Assembly (NCBI GenBank): GCA_938015355.1
Contig: CALLPS010000002.1
Location: 1 to 46,140 of the forward strand
Direction: 5' to 3'
DNA length: 46,140 nt
Source of the DNA: an uncultured Pleurocapsa sp.
GTDB lineage: Bacteria; Cyanobacteriota; Cyanobacteriia; Cyanobacteriales; Xenococcaceae
Position 1 is the first letter of the stretch; each line of letters opens with the position of its first letter. The position numbers and the translations under genes are program-made. Below are positions 27,036 through 35,148 of the stretch, piece by piece. The notes below the pieces were generated by a model, which was given only the letters and a program-made list of their open reading frames with translations, did no database searches and was not told the DNA's origin.

Positions 27036-27983
27036 CTATCCTAAACCAGCAACTTCTAACATTTCCGTCAGTACTTTGCCATGGAATTCCCAAGGGAAAG
27101 TTTCAATTGTAAGCTCCTGGACTCCTGTATCACCATCTACTGCTGGTCCTTCATAGACTAGCTTAGTTAAAATGTGTTGATCCATCTCTAAAGTTAATCC
27201 CTCCATTAACTTAGATTTCAAGTCAGGTCGAAGCAAAGCAATAGCTGTAAGTAAACCGATTGCTCCCCAGTTAGAAACACCGCAAACAATGAGATGATTG
27301 CAGGGAATACTACAAGCAATTTTGGCTCCCGTACTGACACCTTGGGCAATGATTTCTTGAGAAAGTGTTCCCATTCCGAGTTCATTGCCCGCATCCCCAA
27401 TGCCGATGGAGATAAGTCCACTGAGGGTAAAGAGGAGATGTAAAGGAGCTGTTTCAGCAGTGATATCCTTGCCGATCATATTCCAGACAATACCATCGTA
27501 ACCAGGCCCCGCTCTTTCAATAGCAATAACATGGGAAACTGGAAGATCACTATTGCGCCATGAATTCACAATAGAAACAATAGATGCATCTTCACTAGTT
27601 GCATCTACAGGAACAACATCTATGGGAACATTCCCAGGTATACCTGCTGCCTGGGCTGCAACCTTGACCGCATTAAGACATAAAGGATCTGTTACTAAAC
27701 GGACAGGTATTCCCACTCTCAGCAATCCTGCTGCTATGTGAGCGCTACCTATAGGGCCATCGGTTTCCGCTGCTGGGGGGTTGCCTCGGGGAACAAAAAA
27801 GCCTGTCATAATCGCTACGTGGGGAGCTGGATGCTCGGCGATGGAGCGAGCAGCACTTAGTAAACCGCCCTTGGCAGCCTCGATAATTGGCTCTATTTTA
27901 TTCCCGACATCTCGCCCACAGATGTTTTCAATTTGTTCTATCTTGGCTAAGACTGGTTGCCCATTTTCTATAACAGCATTCAT
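27036..27983 (-). CDS. D-glutamate cyclase-like protein (DUF4392)
   Basis: A protein of about 315 residues resembling the C-terminal catalytic domain of D-glutamate cyclase (DUF4392/DGLUCY). The characteristic block is MTGFFVPRGNPPAAETDGPIGSAHIAAGLLRVGI (quoted only in part elsewhere), and a second block is GIGDAGNELGMG. Known members interconvert 5-oxo-D-proline and D-glutamate. Start ATG 27983 lies 10 bp after the stop of the aminotransferase gene, implying translational coupling and a shared pathway. Its substrate here may be a related cyclic amino acid (inference). The downstream end abuts the IS remnant. Confidence 0.8.
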   Translation of the reverse strand: MNAVIENGQPVLAKIEQIENICGRDVGNKIEPIIEAAKGGLLSAARSIAEHPAPHVAIMTGFFVPRGNPPAAETDGPIGSAHIAAGLLRVGIPVRLVTDPLCLNAVKVAAQAAGIPGNVPIDVVPVDATSEDASIVSIVNSWRNSDLPVSHVIAIERAGPGYDGIVWNMIGKDITAETAPLHLLFTLSGLISIGIGDAGNELGMGTLSQEIIAQGVSTGAKIACSIPCNHLIVCGVSNWGAIGLLTAIALLRPDLKSKLMEGLTLEMDQHILTKLVYEGPAVDGDTGVQELTIETFPWEFHGKVLTEMLEVAGLG

Positions 27984-27993
27984 AAGCAATTAT

Positions 27994-29286
27994 TTATTTA
28001 GATGCTCCCAGATCAACTAATTTTTTGGAAACTGTCTCTTCTATAACTTGGTTAACAATATCTAACAGCAGATTTAGACCTTCTTCTAATAACTCTTCGG
28101 AAACAGTTAAAGGAGGTAGACAGCGAATTACCTGCCCCTGCGCCCCTGCGGTTTCCATTATTAGACCTTTGCTAAAGGCTGTTCTGATAATTTTATCGGC
28201 TAGATTGCCATCTTTGCAGTCTAACCCTTGAATCATTCCTCTGCCCCGCACAGATAAATCGGCTAACCGATTATTGTTAGCTATTTGCTCCAAGCAGGAC
28301 TGCATAATAGCTCCTTTATGCTTAACGGAAGTTGAAAAACTATCGTCTTGCCAATAAAGATCTAAAGCTGCTTTGGCCGTCACAAAGGCGAGGTTAGGCC
28401 CTCTGAAAGTACCACTATGTTGACCTGGTTTCCACTGGTCTAATTCTGGTTTAATTAGCACCAAGGAGAAGGGAAGACCAAAACCACTCAATGACTTGGA
28501 AAGGGTAACAATATCGGGGGAAATACCAACCTGTTCAAAACTGAAAAAAGAACCTGTCCGTCCACATCCCACTTGGATGTCATCCACAATCAAGATTACA
28601 TCATGTTTACGACATACTCTTTCAAGCGATCGCAACCACTCAAAACTAGCCACATTAACTCCCCCAGCTCCCTGAATTGTTTCGACAATCACTGCTGCGG
28701 GGAGGGAGACACCACTACCTACGTCGGAGAGTACTTTGTCTAGATATTCTGTCGTGTCAATATCTGCACCCAAGTACCCATCATAGGGAATAAAAGTTAC
28801 CCCTGTGGTCGGAATTCCTGCCGATGCCCTTTGGGAAGCCTTCGCAGTTGTGGCTAATGAACCAAGGGTAACGCCATGATAGCCATTGGAAAAGGCAATG
28901 ACCGTTTCTCGTCCTGTTATCTTACGAGCTAGTTTTAGAGCTGCTTCCACGGCATTTGTTCCTGTTGGGCCGGGAAACTGAACTTTGTAATTTAATTGTC
29001 TGGGTTTGAGGATAATAGCGTCCAAGGTTTCCAGAAATTCCTCTTTCGCTACCGTTGCTAAATCTAGACCATGAACAATACCATCGGATTCGAGATAATG
29101 GAGCAGTCTTTGTTTTATTTGAGGGTTATTATGTCCATAATTTAGGGTTCCCACCCCACTCAGAAAGTCGATATATTTCTGACCTTCCTTATTTTCGAGA
29201 ATGGCTCCTTGTGCTGTCTTAAACACCGTGGGGAATAAACGGCAGTAACTTCGCACATTGGATTCCAATTGATTGAAGATGTTCAT
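27994..29286 (-). CDS. EctB-like class III aminotransferase, paralogue 2
   Basis: A 430-residue PLP enzyme, clearly paralogous to the one at 24553 (shared VRSYCRLFPTVF, YIDFLSG, LNYGHNNP, GPTGTN and KPGQHSGTFRG). PLP residues are intact: Asp235 and Gln238 in VDDIQ, and Lys264 in LSKSLSGFG. The C-terminus is about 15 residues longer than paralogue 1. The likely reaction is omega-amino transfer between glutamate and a semialdehyde, such as aspartate semialdehyde to 2,4-diaminobutyrate (family inference). It is the first gene of a coupled pair with DUF4392. Confidence 0.88.
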   Translation of the reverse strand: MNIFNQLESNVRSYCRLFPTVFKTAQGAILENKEGQKYIDFLSGVGTLNYGHNNPQIKQRLLHYLESDGIVHGLDLATVAKEEFLETLDAIILKPRQLNYKVQFPGPTGTNAVEAALKLARKITGRETVIAFSNGYHGVTLGSLATTAKASQRASAGIPTTGVTFIPYDGYLGADIDTTEYLDKVLSDVGSGVSLPAAVIVETIQGAGGVNVASFEWLRSLERVCRKHDVILIVDDIQVGCGRTGSFFSFEQVGISPDIVTLSKSLSGFGLPFSLVLIKPELDQWKPGQHSGTFRGPNLAFVTAKAALDLYWQDDSFSTSVKHKGAIMQSCLEQIANNNRLADLSVRGRGMIQGLDCKDGNLADKIIRTAFSKGLIMETAGAQGQVIRCLPPLTVSEELLEEGLNLLLDIVNQVIEETVSKKLVDLGASK

Positions 29287-29603
29287 TATTGATGATCCTT
29301 AGTTATTTTTCTGTCTCGCCACAGTAGGAGAATTGCTTATATAGCCGTACAAAGTTAGATTAGGAAAAAGTTTAGCTATCTGCTCGTAAGGATAAAGGAT
29401 GAAGGATAAATTTACACTCTCAAGCTGAATGTCCTAAGCTCAATCCGTAATGCTATACTGCAAAATTCCCAATAACTAGCATTTGTTTCCAGATTATTGA
29501 GAATTTTTTAGTTATGTCTTGATTATGAGCTATTCTGGCTAGCTAAATTTCTGTTTATAGCGATCGCATTTGCCTGGTTTGCGATCAATCAATCGTGTGC
29601 TTG
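29287..29603 (+). repeat. Gene-free interval holding a degenerate dispersed repeat (29339-29410)
   Basis: Positions 29339-29410 align with the reverse complement of 12245-12331: ATAGCCGTACAAAGT, TTAGGA, GCTCGTAAG, then AAGGATAAAGGATGAAGGATAAA. No gene is seen in the remaining sequence, which contains one HIP1 site and presumably the promoter of the aminotransferase-DUF4392 pair. Confidence 0.55.
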
Positions 29604-30362
29604 TCAGCCTAAAAAGATACGATCAAGTGCACGAGTTGGATCACTATAAGTATTTCTGGCATGTGCCATACATTGATTATCCCAAAGCAAAAGTGAGTAT
29701 TGTTCCATCCGAATCGCCAAGTGATTGGTCTCGTAATACTCTAGAAAGCGATCAGCAATTTCTGACAAAAATGAGCCAGGATTAAAGGGTTGAAGGTTAT
29801 CTGGATCAGGGCTGTAGTCACCATGTTTAATATAATTATAAGAAAGTCTCAGAATCGGCTTGTCATCAGAAAATGAGAGGATCGGGTGAGTTGCACCCTT
29901 GGTACGACTGGCATGGACACCCCTCGTTGCACCGAAATAGTGTTGGGTCTCCATAAGTTGTTGCTTCATTTCTGCTGTAAGAGTATCGAGGAATCCTTCT
30001 ACATAAGCCAAAGTGGTCTGACCACCACTACAATCAGAAGGTTTTTGACACCAGAGGGCTAGATATTCGGGGGGACTGGGATAGTCGCTGGCTTCGGTAT
30101 GGGGAAGGACAGGCTTTTGACCTCTGGCATCAGAAAAATTTAGTAATTCAGGTTCATACCTGACATGGAAGATCTCTTTGCCATATTGCGGCATTAATTC
30201 CTTGTCAGTGACTAATTTAGCAAATTTGATCCAGTCAAAGTTTGAATCTTTAGTTTCCAGATAAATAAAATGATTTTGTTTCAGTAGTTGCTGATATTTG
30301 GAGACTAATTCAACTGAACAATCAGGGGACTTGATATTGGGAAATGATGCTGCCGTGGACAT
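29604..30362 (-). CDS. Fe(II)/2-oxoglutarate oxygenase, TauD/clavaminate-synthase-like
   Basis: A 252-residue dioxygenase of the TauD/TfdA fold. Predicted iron ligands are His88, Glu90 (VLPHTEASDY) and His234 (CMAHARN), with Arg244 or Arg248 (PTRALDRIF) to bind 2-oxoglutarate. The H-x-E triad, rather than H-x-D, is typical of clavaminate synthase-like enzymes such as AsnO and VioC that hydroxylate free amino acids (family knowledge). It lies 317 bp upstream of the aminotransferase pair on the same strand, suggesting oxidation of an amino acid in the same pathway. Confidence 0.87.
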   Translation of the reverse strand: MSTAASFPNIKSPDCSVELVSKYQQLLKQNHFIYLETKDSNFDWIKFAKLVTDKELMPQYGKEIFHVRYEPELLNFSDARGQKPVLPHTEASDYPSPPEYLALWCQKPSDCSGGQTTLAYVEGFLDTLTAEMKQQLMETQHYFGATRGVHASRTKGATHPILSFSDDKPILRLSYNYIKHGDYSPDPDNLQPFNPGSFLSEIADRFLEYYETNHLAIRMEQYSLLLWDNQCMAHARNTYSDPTRALDRIFLG

Positions 30363-30834
30363 AATTTATTTTTCTTTTACAAAATTTATTTTTAGTTAAT
30401 AGCGGGAAAACCCAGCCATTAGCTATGAGGGCATTAACTATGTGCAAAATTTTGAGATGTGCATACAGGTTAATTTACTTGCTCTGTCTATAGGTAATTT
30501 TTAAATAGAATATTCCTAAAAACACGTATTCTTGTTTAAATTTAAAAAAACCTATTATTTATTGACATGTTTTTTGTAAATACAGAGCTTTTTTATCATG
30601 TATTTCATGATACAATAACGTACTTTCATAAGATCTATGATATTTTTGATTCCAGAGACGAGTATTCTTAATTAGCAGCTATGCTCTGACAATCAATAAA
30701 AATTGTTCAATTAATTTGGATAAATAAGAAGTAATTAAAGAACAATTAATTACCTACTCACATTCTCTGGAACCCTTACAAAAAGATGGTTACTTTTTTT
30801 TCAATGTGTAATTAATTTTGCGTAAGTAGGTGGT
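30363..30834. other. Gene-free AT-rich interval
   Basis: About 470 bases between the methyltransferase and the oxygenase. I see no ORF, repeat or GC-rich terminator, only AT-rich sequence and a weak palindrome around 30728-30752. It presumably carries the oxygenase promoter and suggests the methyltransferase is transcribed separately. Confidence 0.4.
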
Positions 30835-31647
30835 TCAAGCAGGCTTTTGTGAGAGGTAGAAGCCCCAACCTAATTCCCCAGCTGCGATCGCCTGTCGGGT
30901 TTTCTCAAAAGCAGCACTCATATCTGGATATTCTGCTCTAGCTAGTTCAGACACTAGTTGATAGCTCTTTTCTAAATGTTCGCTCAAATCTTTTGCCTGC
31001 AAAACGGTAAATCCGATCTGAGTTAGTTGATCGGCATAGGCCTCAGCATTAAATTTTGGTTCAAACAGCAATCGATCATAAACATGCTGGCGGGTGGTCT
31101 CACTGACTTCTTTTACTGGGGATACTAAGTCATCAAATAGGAAAATGCCACCTGGTCGTAGAACACGATAAGCTTCAGTTAGAGCCTTCTTTAGTTCGGG
31201 AATGTGATACAGAGCACCTTGACTCCAAGCATGGGTAAAAGAGTCATTCTCAAAGGGGAGGTTTGTTGCGGATTCTTTGTGAAAACTCACCCGTAGAGAC
31301 GGAGAATTACTAGCTAACTTGCGGGCATTATCGATATAACTGCTACTGAGATCAATTCCTACTACTTCGCACCCCGTCTGTTGAGCTAACCAAACGGCAG
31401 CTTTCCCATTGCCACAAGCAACTTCTAGCACCCGAGACTCAGCAGTAATACCACTTTGTGCCAACATATACTCATCCCAGCGCTTACAGGCGGGTGTAAA
31501 GTCTTCAGGTCGAGCATTGGCTAAATTTTCAAAATAGCCCCAGTGCAGACTACCTTCTGGGTCCCAAAAACTACGAAAACGGGCATCTCGTTCGAGATCA
31601 TCAAATAATGCCTCTGTATTAGCTTCAGTAAATTTAGTTTGGCTCAT
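30835..31647 (-). CDS. SAM-dependent methyltransferase (UbiE/sarcosine-dimethylglycine type)
   Basis: A 270-residue class I methyltransferase. Motif I is VLEVACGNGKAAVWLA (about residue 73), the acidic end of strand 2 is VVGIDLSS, and later motifs are GALYHIPELKKAL and RVLRPGGIFLFDD. The layout recalls small-molecule methyltransferases such as glycine/sarcosine/dimethylglycine enzymes and UbiE, but the substrate cannot be read. It is upstream of the oxygenase on the same strand yet 470 bp away, so membership of the aminotransferase cluster is possible rather than shown. Confidence 0.83.
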   Translation of the reverse strand: MSQTKFTEANTEALFDDLERDARFRSFWDPEGSLHWGYFENLANARPEDFTPACKRWDEYMLAQSGITAESRVLEVACGNGKAAVWLAQQTGCEVVGIDLSSSYIDNARKLASNSPSLRVSFHKESATNLPFENDSFTHAWSQGALYHIPELKKALTEAYRVLRPGGIFLFDDLVSPVKEVSETTRQHVYDRLLFEPKFNAEAYADQLTQIGFTVLQAKDLSEHLEKSYQLVSELARAEYPDMSAAFEKTRQAIAAGELGWGFYLSQKPA

Positions 31648-31771
31648 GATTTTCTTTGCTGATTGAATTAATGCTGTTTACGCTGAAAAGCATATAACAA
31701 TCTGGTACTGAACTTCGTTAAGAGGTATTAATTGCCTGGTTTTGATCTAGGGAGGATGTTATAGACTCAGA

Positions 31772-32446
31772 TCACTCACGCAACACATAACCAACACCTC
31801 TTACAGTTTGAATTAGTCGGATTTCTTGCTGTTGTTCTAGTTTAAGACGGAGATAACGCACATAAACTTCAATAATATTAGAATCCCCCATAAAATCATA
31901 GCCCCAGACACGCTCTAGAATCTGCTCACGGGTCAGTACCTGGCGAGGATGAGATAAGAGATACTCCAGAAGATCAAACTCCTTGGCAGTTAATTCAATC
32001 AAGCGTTGACCACGAAATATCTCACGGGTAGACCGATTGAGAGTTAGATCGCCAAACTGTAGTAGATCTACTTCCTCCTCCGTATCTCGACGTAGATTCG
32101 CCCGCACCCTGGCGAGTAATTCTTCAATACTAAAGGGTTTAATTACATAATCATCGGCACCAGCATCTAAACCAGCAACGCGATCGCTCACTTCATCTTT
32201 TGCCGTTAGCAGAATAATGGGAACTTTATCTCCTGTTTCCCGTAGGCGACGACAAATTTCTGGGCCCGATATCCCAGGAAGCATCCAATCAAGCAGAATC
32301 AAGTCGGGCTTCATCTCTCTGGCGGAAGACAACCCTGAAAAACCATCCACTGCATGAGTAACTTGGTATTTTTCAAACTCTAGTTCCATCTTAATGAACT
32401 GAGCTAACTTGGCTTCATCTTCTACCACTAAAATATGTGATGTCAT
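31772..32446 (-). CDS. OmpR/PhoB-family response regulator
   Basis: A 224-residue regulator. The receiver (1-120) has VEDE, phosphoacceptor Asp in LLDWMLP (near 53) and Lys in VIKPFS. The winged-helix output domain (about 130-222) shows LTAKEFDLLEYLLSHPRQVLTREQIL and SNIIEVYVRYLRLKL, and ends TVRGVGYVLRE. This binds direct-repeat promoters as a dimer. No sensor kinase is adjacent. It follows the potassium channel gene after 25 bp on the same strand, so both may respond to the same ionic signal (inference). Confidence 0.93.
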   Translation of the reverse strand: MTSHILVVEDEAKLAQFIKMELEFEKYQVTHAVDGFSGLSSAREMKPDLILLDWMLPGISGPEICRRLRETGDKVPIILLTAKDEVSDRVAGLDAGADDYVIKPFSIEELLARVRANLRRDTEEEVDLLQFGDLTLNRSTREIFRGQRLIELTAKEFDLLEYLLSHPRQVLTREQILERVWGYDFMGDSNIIEVYVRYLRLKLEQQQEIRLIQTVRGVGYVLRE

Positions 32447-32471
32447 AACCTATCAGTAATCGAGTACTTAT

Positions 32472-33542
32472 TTACTTATTTTTAGGCAGTCTGAGAGAAT
32501 TCGCAGAATTTATTGGACCAAGAATCTTATTAAGATCCCGCAATTGTTCTGCTGTTCCCATACAGATAAAGGCATCTCGTTCCAAAATCAAAGTTTCTCC
32601 CGTTGGCCCCGCAATTAAATTACCATCGAAACGGCGAATTGCTAAGACCAAAGCTCCTGACTTGGAGCGTAATTTAGCCTCTCTTAGGGTCTTGCCGACA
32701 AAAGGACAAGCCTCGGAGTCGATCAGAAATTCTTCTAGATAGTAAGAGCGGTTAGATCCTGTAATGATACCATCTACAAAGTCCATTACCTGTGGTCTTA
32801 ATGCGGCTGCGGCTAATCTTTTGCCTCCAGTAATATAGGGTGAAACCACCGCATCTGCCCCCGCACGCTGAAGTTTTTGTACGGCTTCTTCATTACTGGC
32901 GCGAGCGATCGCCCTAATGCGAGGATTTAATGTTTTTGCCGACAGTACTGTATAGAGATTTTCGGCATCGGAAGGTAGGGCGGTGACCAGGCAAATTGCC
33001 CGATCAATCTTGGCACGCACCAGAGATTCATCCAGAGTCGCATCCCCCAGAATTACCGTGTAGCCTAACTGCTTGATTTCTTCTACTTCTTCTAGATTGT
33101 CATCAATAATAATGAAGGGTATCCCTTCAGCAAAAAATTCGCGGGCAACATGACGACCAGTTCGCCCAAAACCGCATACTATATAGTGTTCATCTAGAGA
33201 TTCAATCAAACTTTTCTCCTGTCTTAGTTTGATTCCTTCTTGAAAATACCCTTGAATCAGGGCTTCTGTAAAACGATTAACAATGTAACCAATTGTCAAC
33301 AAACCCATTAAGATCAAGGCTACGGTAAATAATCGTCCTCTTTCTCCCAGGGGTCGTACTTCCGAAAACCCTACCGTAGATAGGGTAATCACAGTCATGT
33401 AAGCAGATTCCGAAAAAGTCCACTTTTCGACTAACCAATACCATAGGGTACCAAATAGTACGATGCAGGCTAATACTACACCACCTCTGATTAACTCCTT
33501 GCGTAAACGACCATATTTTTCCTCAAAGGTGTAACTATACAT
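32472..33542 (-). CDS. Two-TM potassium channel with RCK domains (MthK-like)
   Basis: A 356-residue protein. Two membrane helices (about 20-40 and 70-95) flank a pore loop with filter sequence TLSTVGFSE. A cytoplasmic RCK_N domain follows (YIVCGFGRTGRHVAREF, a nucleotide-binding GxGxxG) and an RCK_C domain after about residue 270. The filter has GFS where most potassium channels have GYG, so selectivity may be altered. The channel is followed by an OmpR-type regulator and is divergent from argD. Ligand (Ca2+, NAD or ATP) cannot be told. Confidence 0.9.
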   Translation of the reverse strand: MYSYTFEEKYGRLRKELIRGGVVLACIVLFGTLWYWLVEKWTFSESAYMTVITLSTVGFSEVRPLGERGRLFTVALILMGLLTIGYIVNRFTEALIQGYFQEGIKLRQEKSLIESLDEHYIVCGFGRTGRHVAREFFAEGIPFIIIDDNLEEVEEIKQLGYTVILGDATLDESLVRAKIDRAICLVTALPSDAENLYTVLSAKTLNPRIRAIARASNEEAVQKLQRAGADAVVSPYITGGKRLAAAALRPQVMDFVDGIITGSNRSYYLEEFLIDSEACPFVGKTLREAKLRSKSGALVLAIRRFDGNLIAGPTGETLILERDAFICMGTAEQLRDLNKILGPINSANSLRLPKNK

Positions 33543-33721
33543 TCAAAATTTGGTGCTGACTTTGACAACATTTGCTCACATTTTTGCTTAAAATTCATTA
33601 CATTAAGATGTAAGTCTGGCTTAAAGCAACCTAATCCCAGTAATATCTAATGACAACTGTCATTTTAAATGTATTTTTCTGAAATATATCTGGAAGTATA
33701 AATCTTACCCTGGAGTAACCT

Positions 33722-35002
33722 GTGATTCAATCCACAATATTAGAAAATTCCTTAATTAAATCTGATACTGCTGAATTTGACCGCGATCGCTTTGATAGCA
33801 GCGTAATGCAAACCTATGGTCGTTTTCCCATTGCGATTGATCGAGGAGCAGGCTGTCGTCTTTGGGATACAGAGGGGAAGGAATATCTCGATTTTGTCGC
33901 GGGGATTGCCACCTGTACTCTGGGCCATGCTCATCCTGCTTTAATTGCTGCGGTAACAGAGCAAATTCAGAAGTTACACCACGTCTCTAATCTTTACTAT
34001 ATTCCCGAGCAGGGTCAGTTAGCAGAATGGCTGGTTAAGAATTCTTGTATGGACAAGGTGTTTTTCTGTAATTCTGGAGCAGAAGCTAACGAGGCGGCAA
34101 TTAAACTGGTCAGAAAGTATGCTCATAGTCATTTGGAGAAAGTAGAAAATCCGATTATTCTCACTGCTAAATCTAGTTTTCATGGGCGCACTTTAGCAAC
34201 TATTACCGCTACAGGACAAGAGAAATATCAAAAGGGTTTTCATCCTCTGCCAGAAGGCTTTGCCTATGTTCCCTATAATGATATTACTGCTGTCGAAAAC
34301 GCTATTACCGACCTTGATGAAGGTACTTTGAGTCGGGTTGTCGGCATCATGATTGAACCTCTCCAAGGAGAAGGTGGGGTACGTCCAGGAGATCTGGAGT
34401 ATTTCCTCAGACTACGTAAAATTTGCGACGAAAATAATATTCTCTTGGTGTTTGACGAAGTACAGGTGGGTGTTGGCAGAAGTGGCAAACTTTGGGGTTA
34501 TGAAAAGTTAGGTGTGAAACCAGATATTTTGACTAGTGCCAAGGGTTTAGCGGGTGGGATTCCCATCGGTGCCATGCTCTGTAAGGATTCTTGTGCCGCT
34601 TTTGAACCCGGTAATCATGCCAGTACTTTTGGTGGTAATCCTTTCGTCTGTGCCTCTGCTCTAGCGGTATTACAGACCATCGAAACGGAAAATATTTTGC
34701 AAAATGTTCAACAGCGAGGAGAACAATTGCGGGTTAGATTAAGAGCGATCGCCCAGAAATATCCTAACTTGTTTACTGAAGTGCGTGGCTGGGGTCTCAT
34801 CAATGGTCTTGAAATTAGCTCTGAGATTGAATTAACCTCGATTGAAGTAGTTAAAGCAGCAATGGATCAAGGGTTATTACTCGCCCCCGCAGGAGCAAAA
34901 GTTCTCCGTTTCGTACCACCGCTAATAATCTCTCAAGAAGAAGTTGACCAAGGGATAAATATTCTAGAAGCGGTAATTGAGCAGTTATCGGTTGACACAT
35001 AA
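33722..35002 (+). CDS. argD: Acetylornithine aminotransferase
   Basis: A 426-residue class III PLP aminotransferase in arginine synthesis that converts N-acetylglutamate semialdehyde to N2-acetylornithine. Motifs are NSGAEANEAAIKL, SSFHGRTLATI, VFDEVQVGVGRSGK and the Schiff-base Lys in TSAKGLAGGIPIGA. The first 35 or so residues extend beyond the core, as is common in cyanobacteria. The start is a GTG at 33722. This is the third class III aminotransferase in about 11 kb, but it is clearly of the housekeeping type. Confidence 0.93.
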   Translation: MIQSTILENSLIKSDTAEFDRDRFDSSVMQTYGRFPIAIDRGAGCRLWDTEGKEYLDFVAGIATCTLGHAHPALIAAVTEQIQKLHHVSNLYYIPEQGQLAEWLVKNSCMDKVFFCNSGAEANEAAIKLVRKYAHSHLEKVENPIILTAKSSFHGRTLATITATGQEKYQKGFHPLPEGFAYVPYNDITAVENAITDLDEGTLSRVVGIMIEPLQGEGGVRPGDLEYFLRLRKICDENNILLVFDEVQVGVGRSGKLWGYEKLGVKPDILTSAKGLAGGIPIGAMLCKDSCAAFEPGNHASTFGGNPFVCASALAVLQTIETENILQNVQQRGEQLRVRLRAIAQKYPNLFTEVRGWGLINGLEISSEIELTSIEVVKAAMDQGLLLAPAGAKVLRFVPPLIISQEEVDQGINILEAVIEQLSVDT

Positions 35003-35021
35003 GTTAATCACAAATCTCTGA

Positions 35022-35081
35022 TCTCTCACAGAGAGAGACGTTTATCCCTAAATGAGGACGAACTTTCTGTGAGATTTTTTT
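35022..35081 (+). terminator. Terminator downstream of argD
   Basis: TCTCACAGAGAG pairs with CTTTCTGTGAGA (one G-U) across a loop of about 28 nt, followed by a run of seven Ts. It lies just after the argD stop. Confidence 0.65.
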
Positions 35082-35148
35082 ATGATCCCCTAATCTAAAA
35101 GTTCGGTTGTTATACGACCCCGTAAAACTCTGTCTGTTAATGTTTTTT

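Noticed and set aside
24553-31647. Standard ectoine biosynthesis operon
   Set aside because: EctB-like genes are present, but no EctA acetyltransferase, EctC synthase or EctD-type (PhyH) hydroxylase is found.
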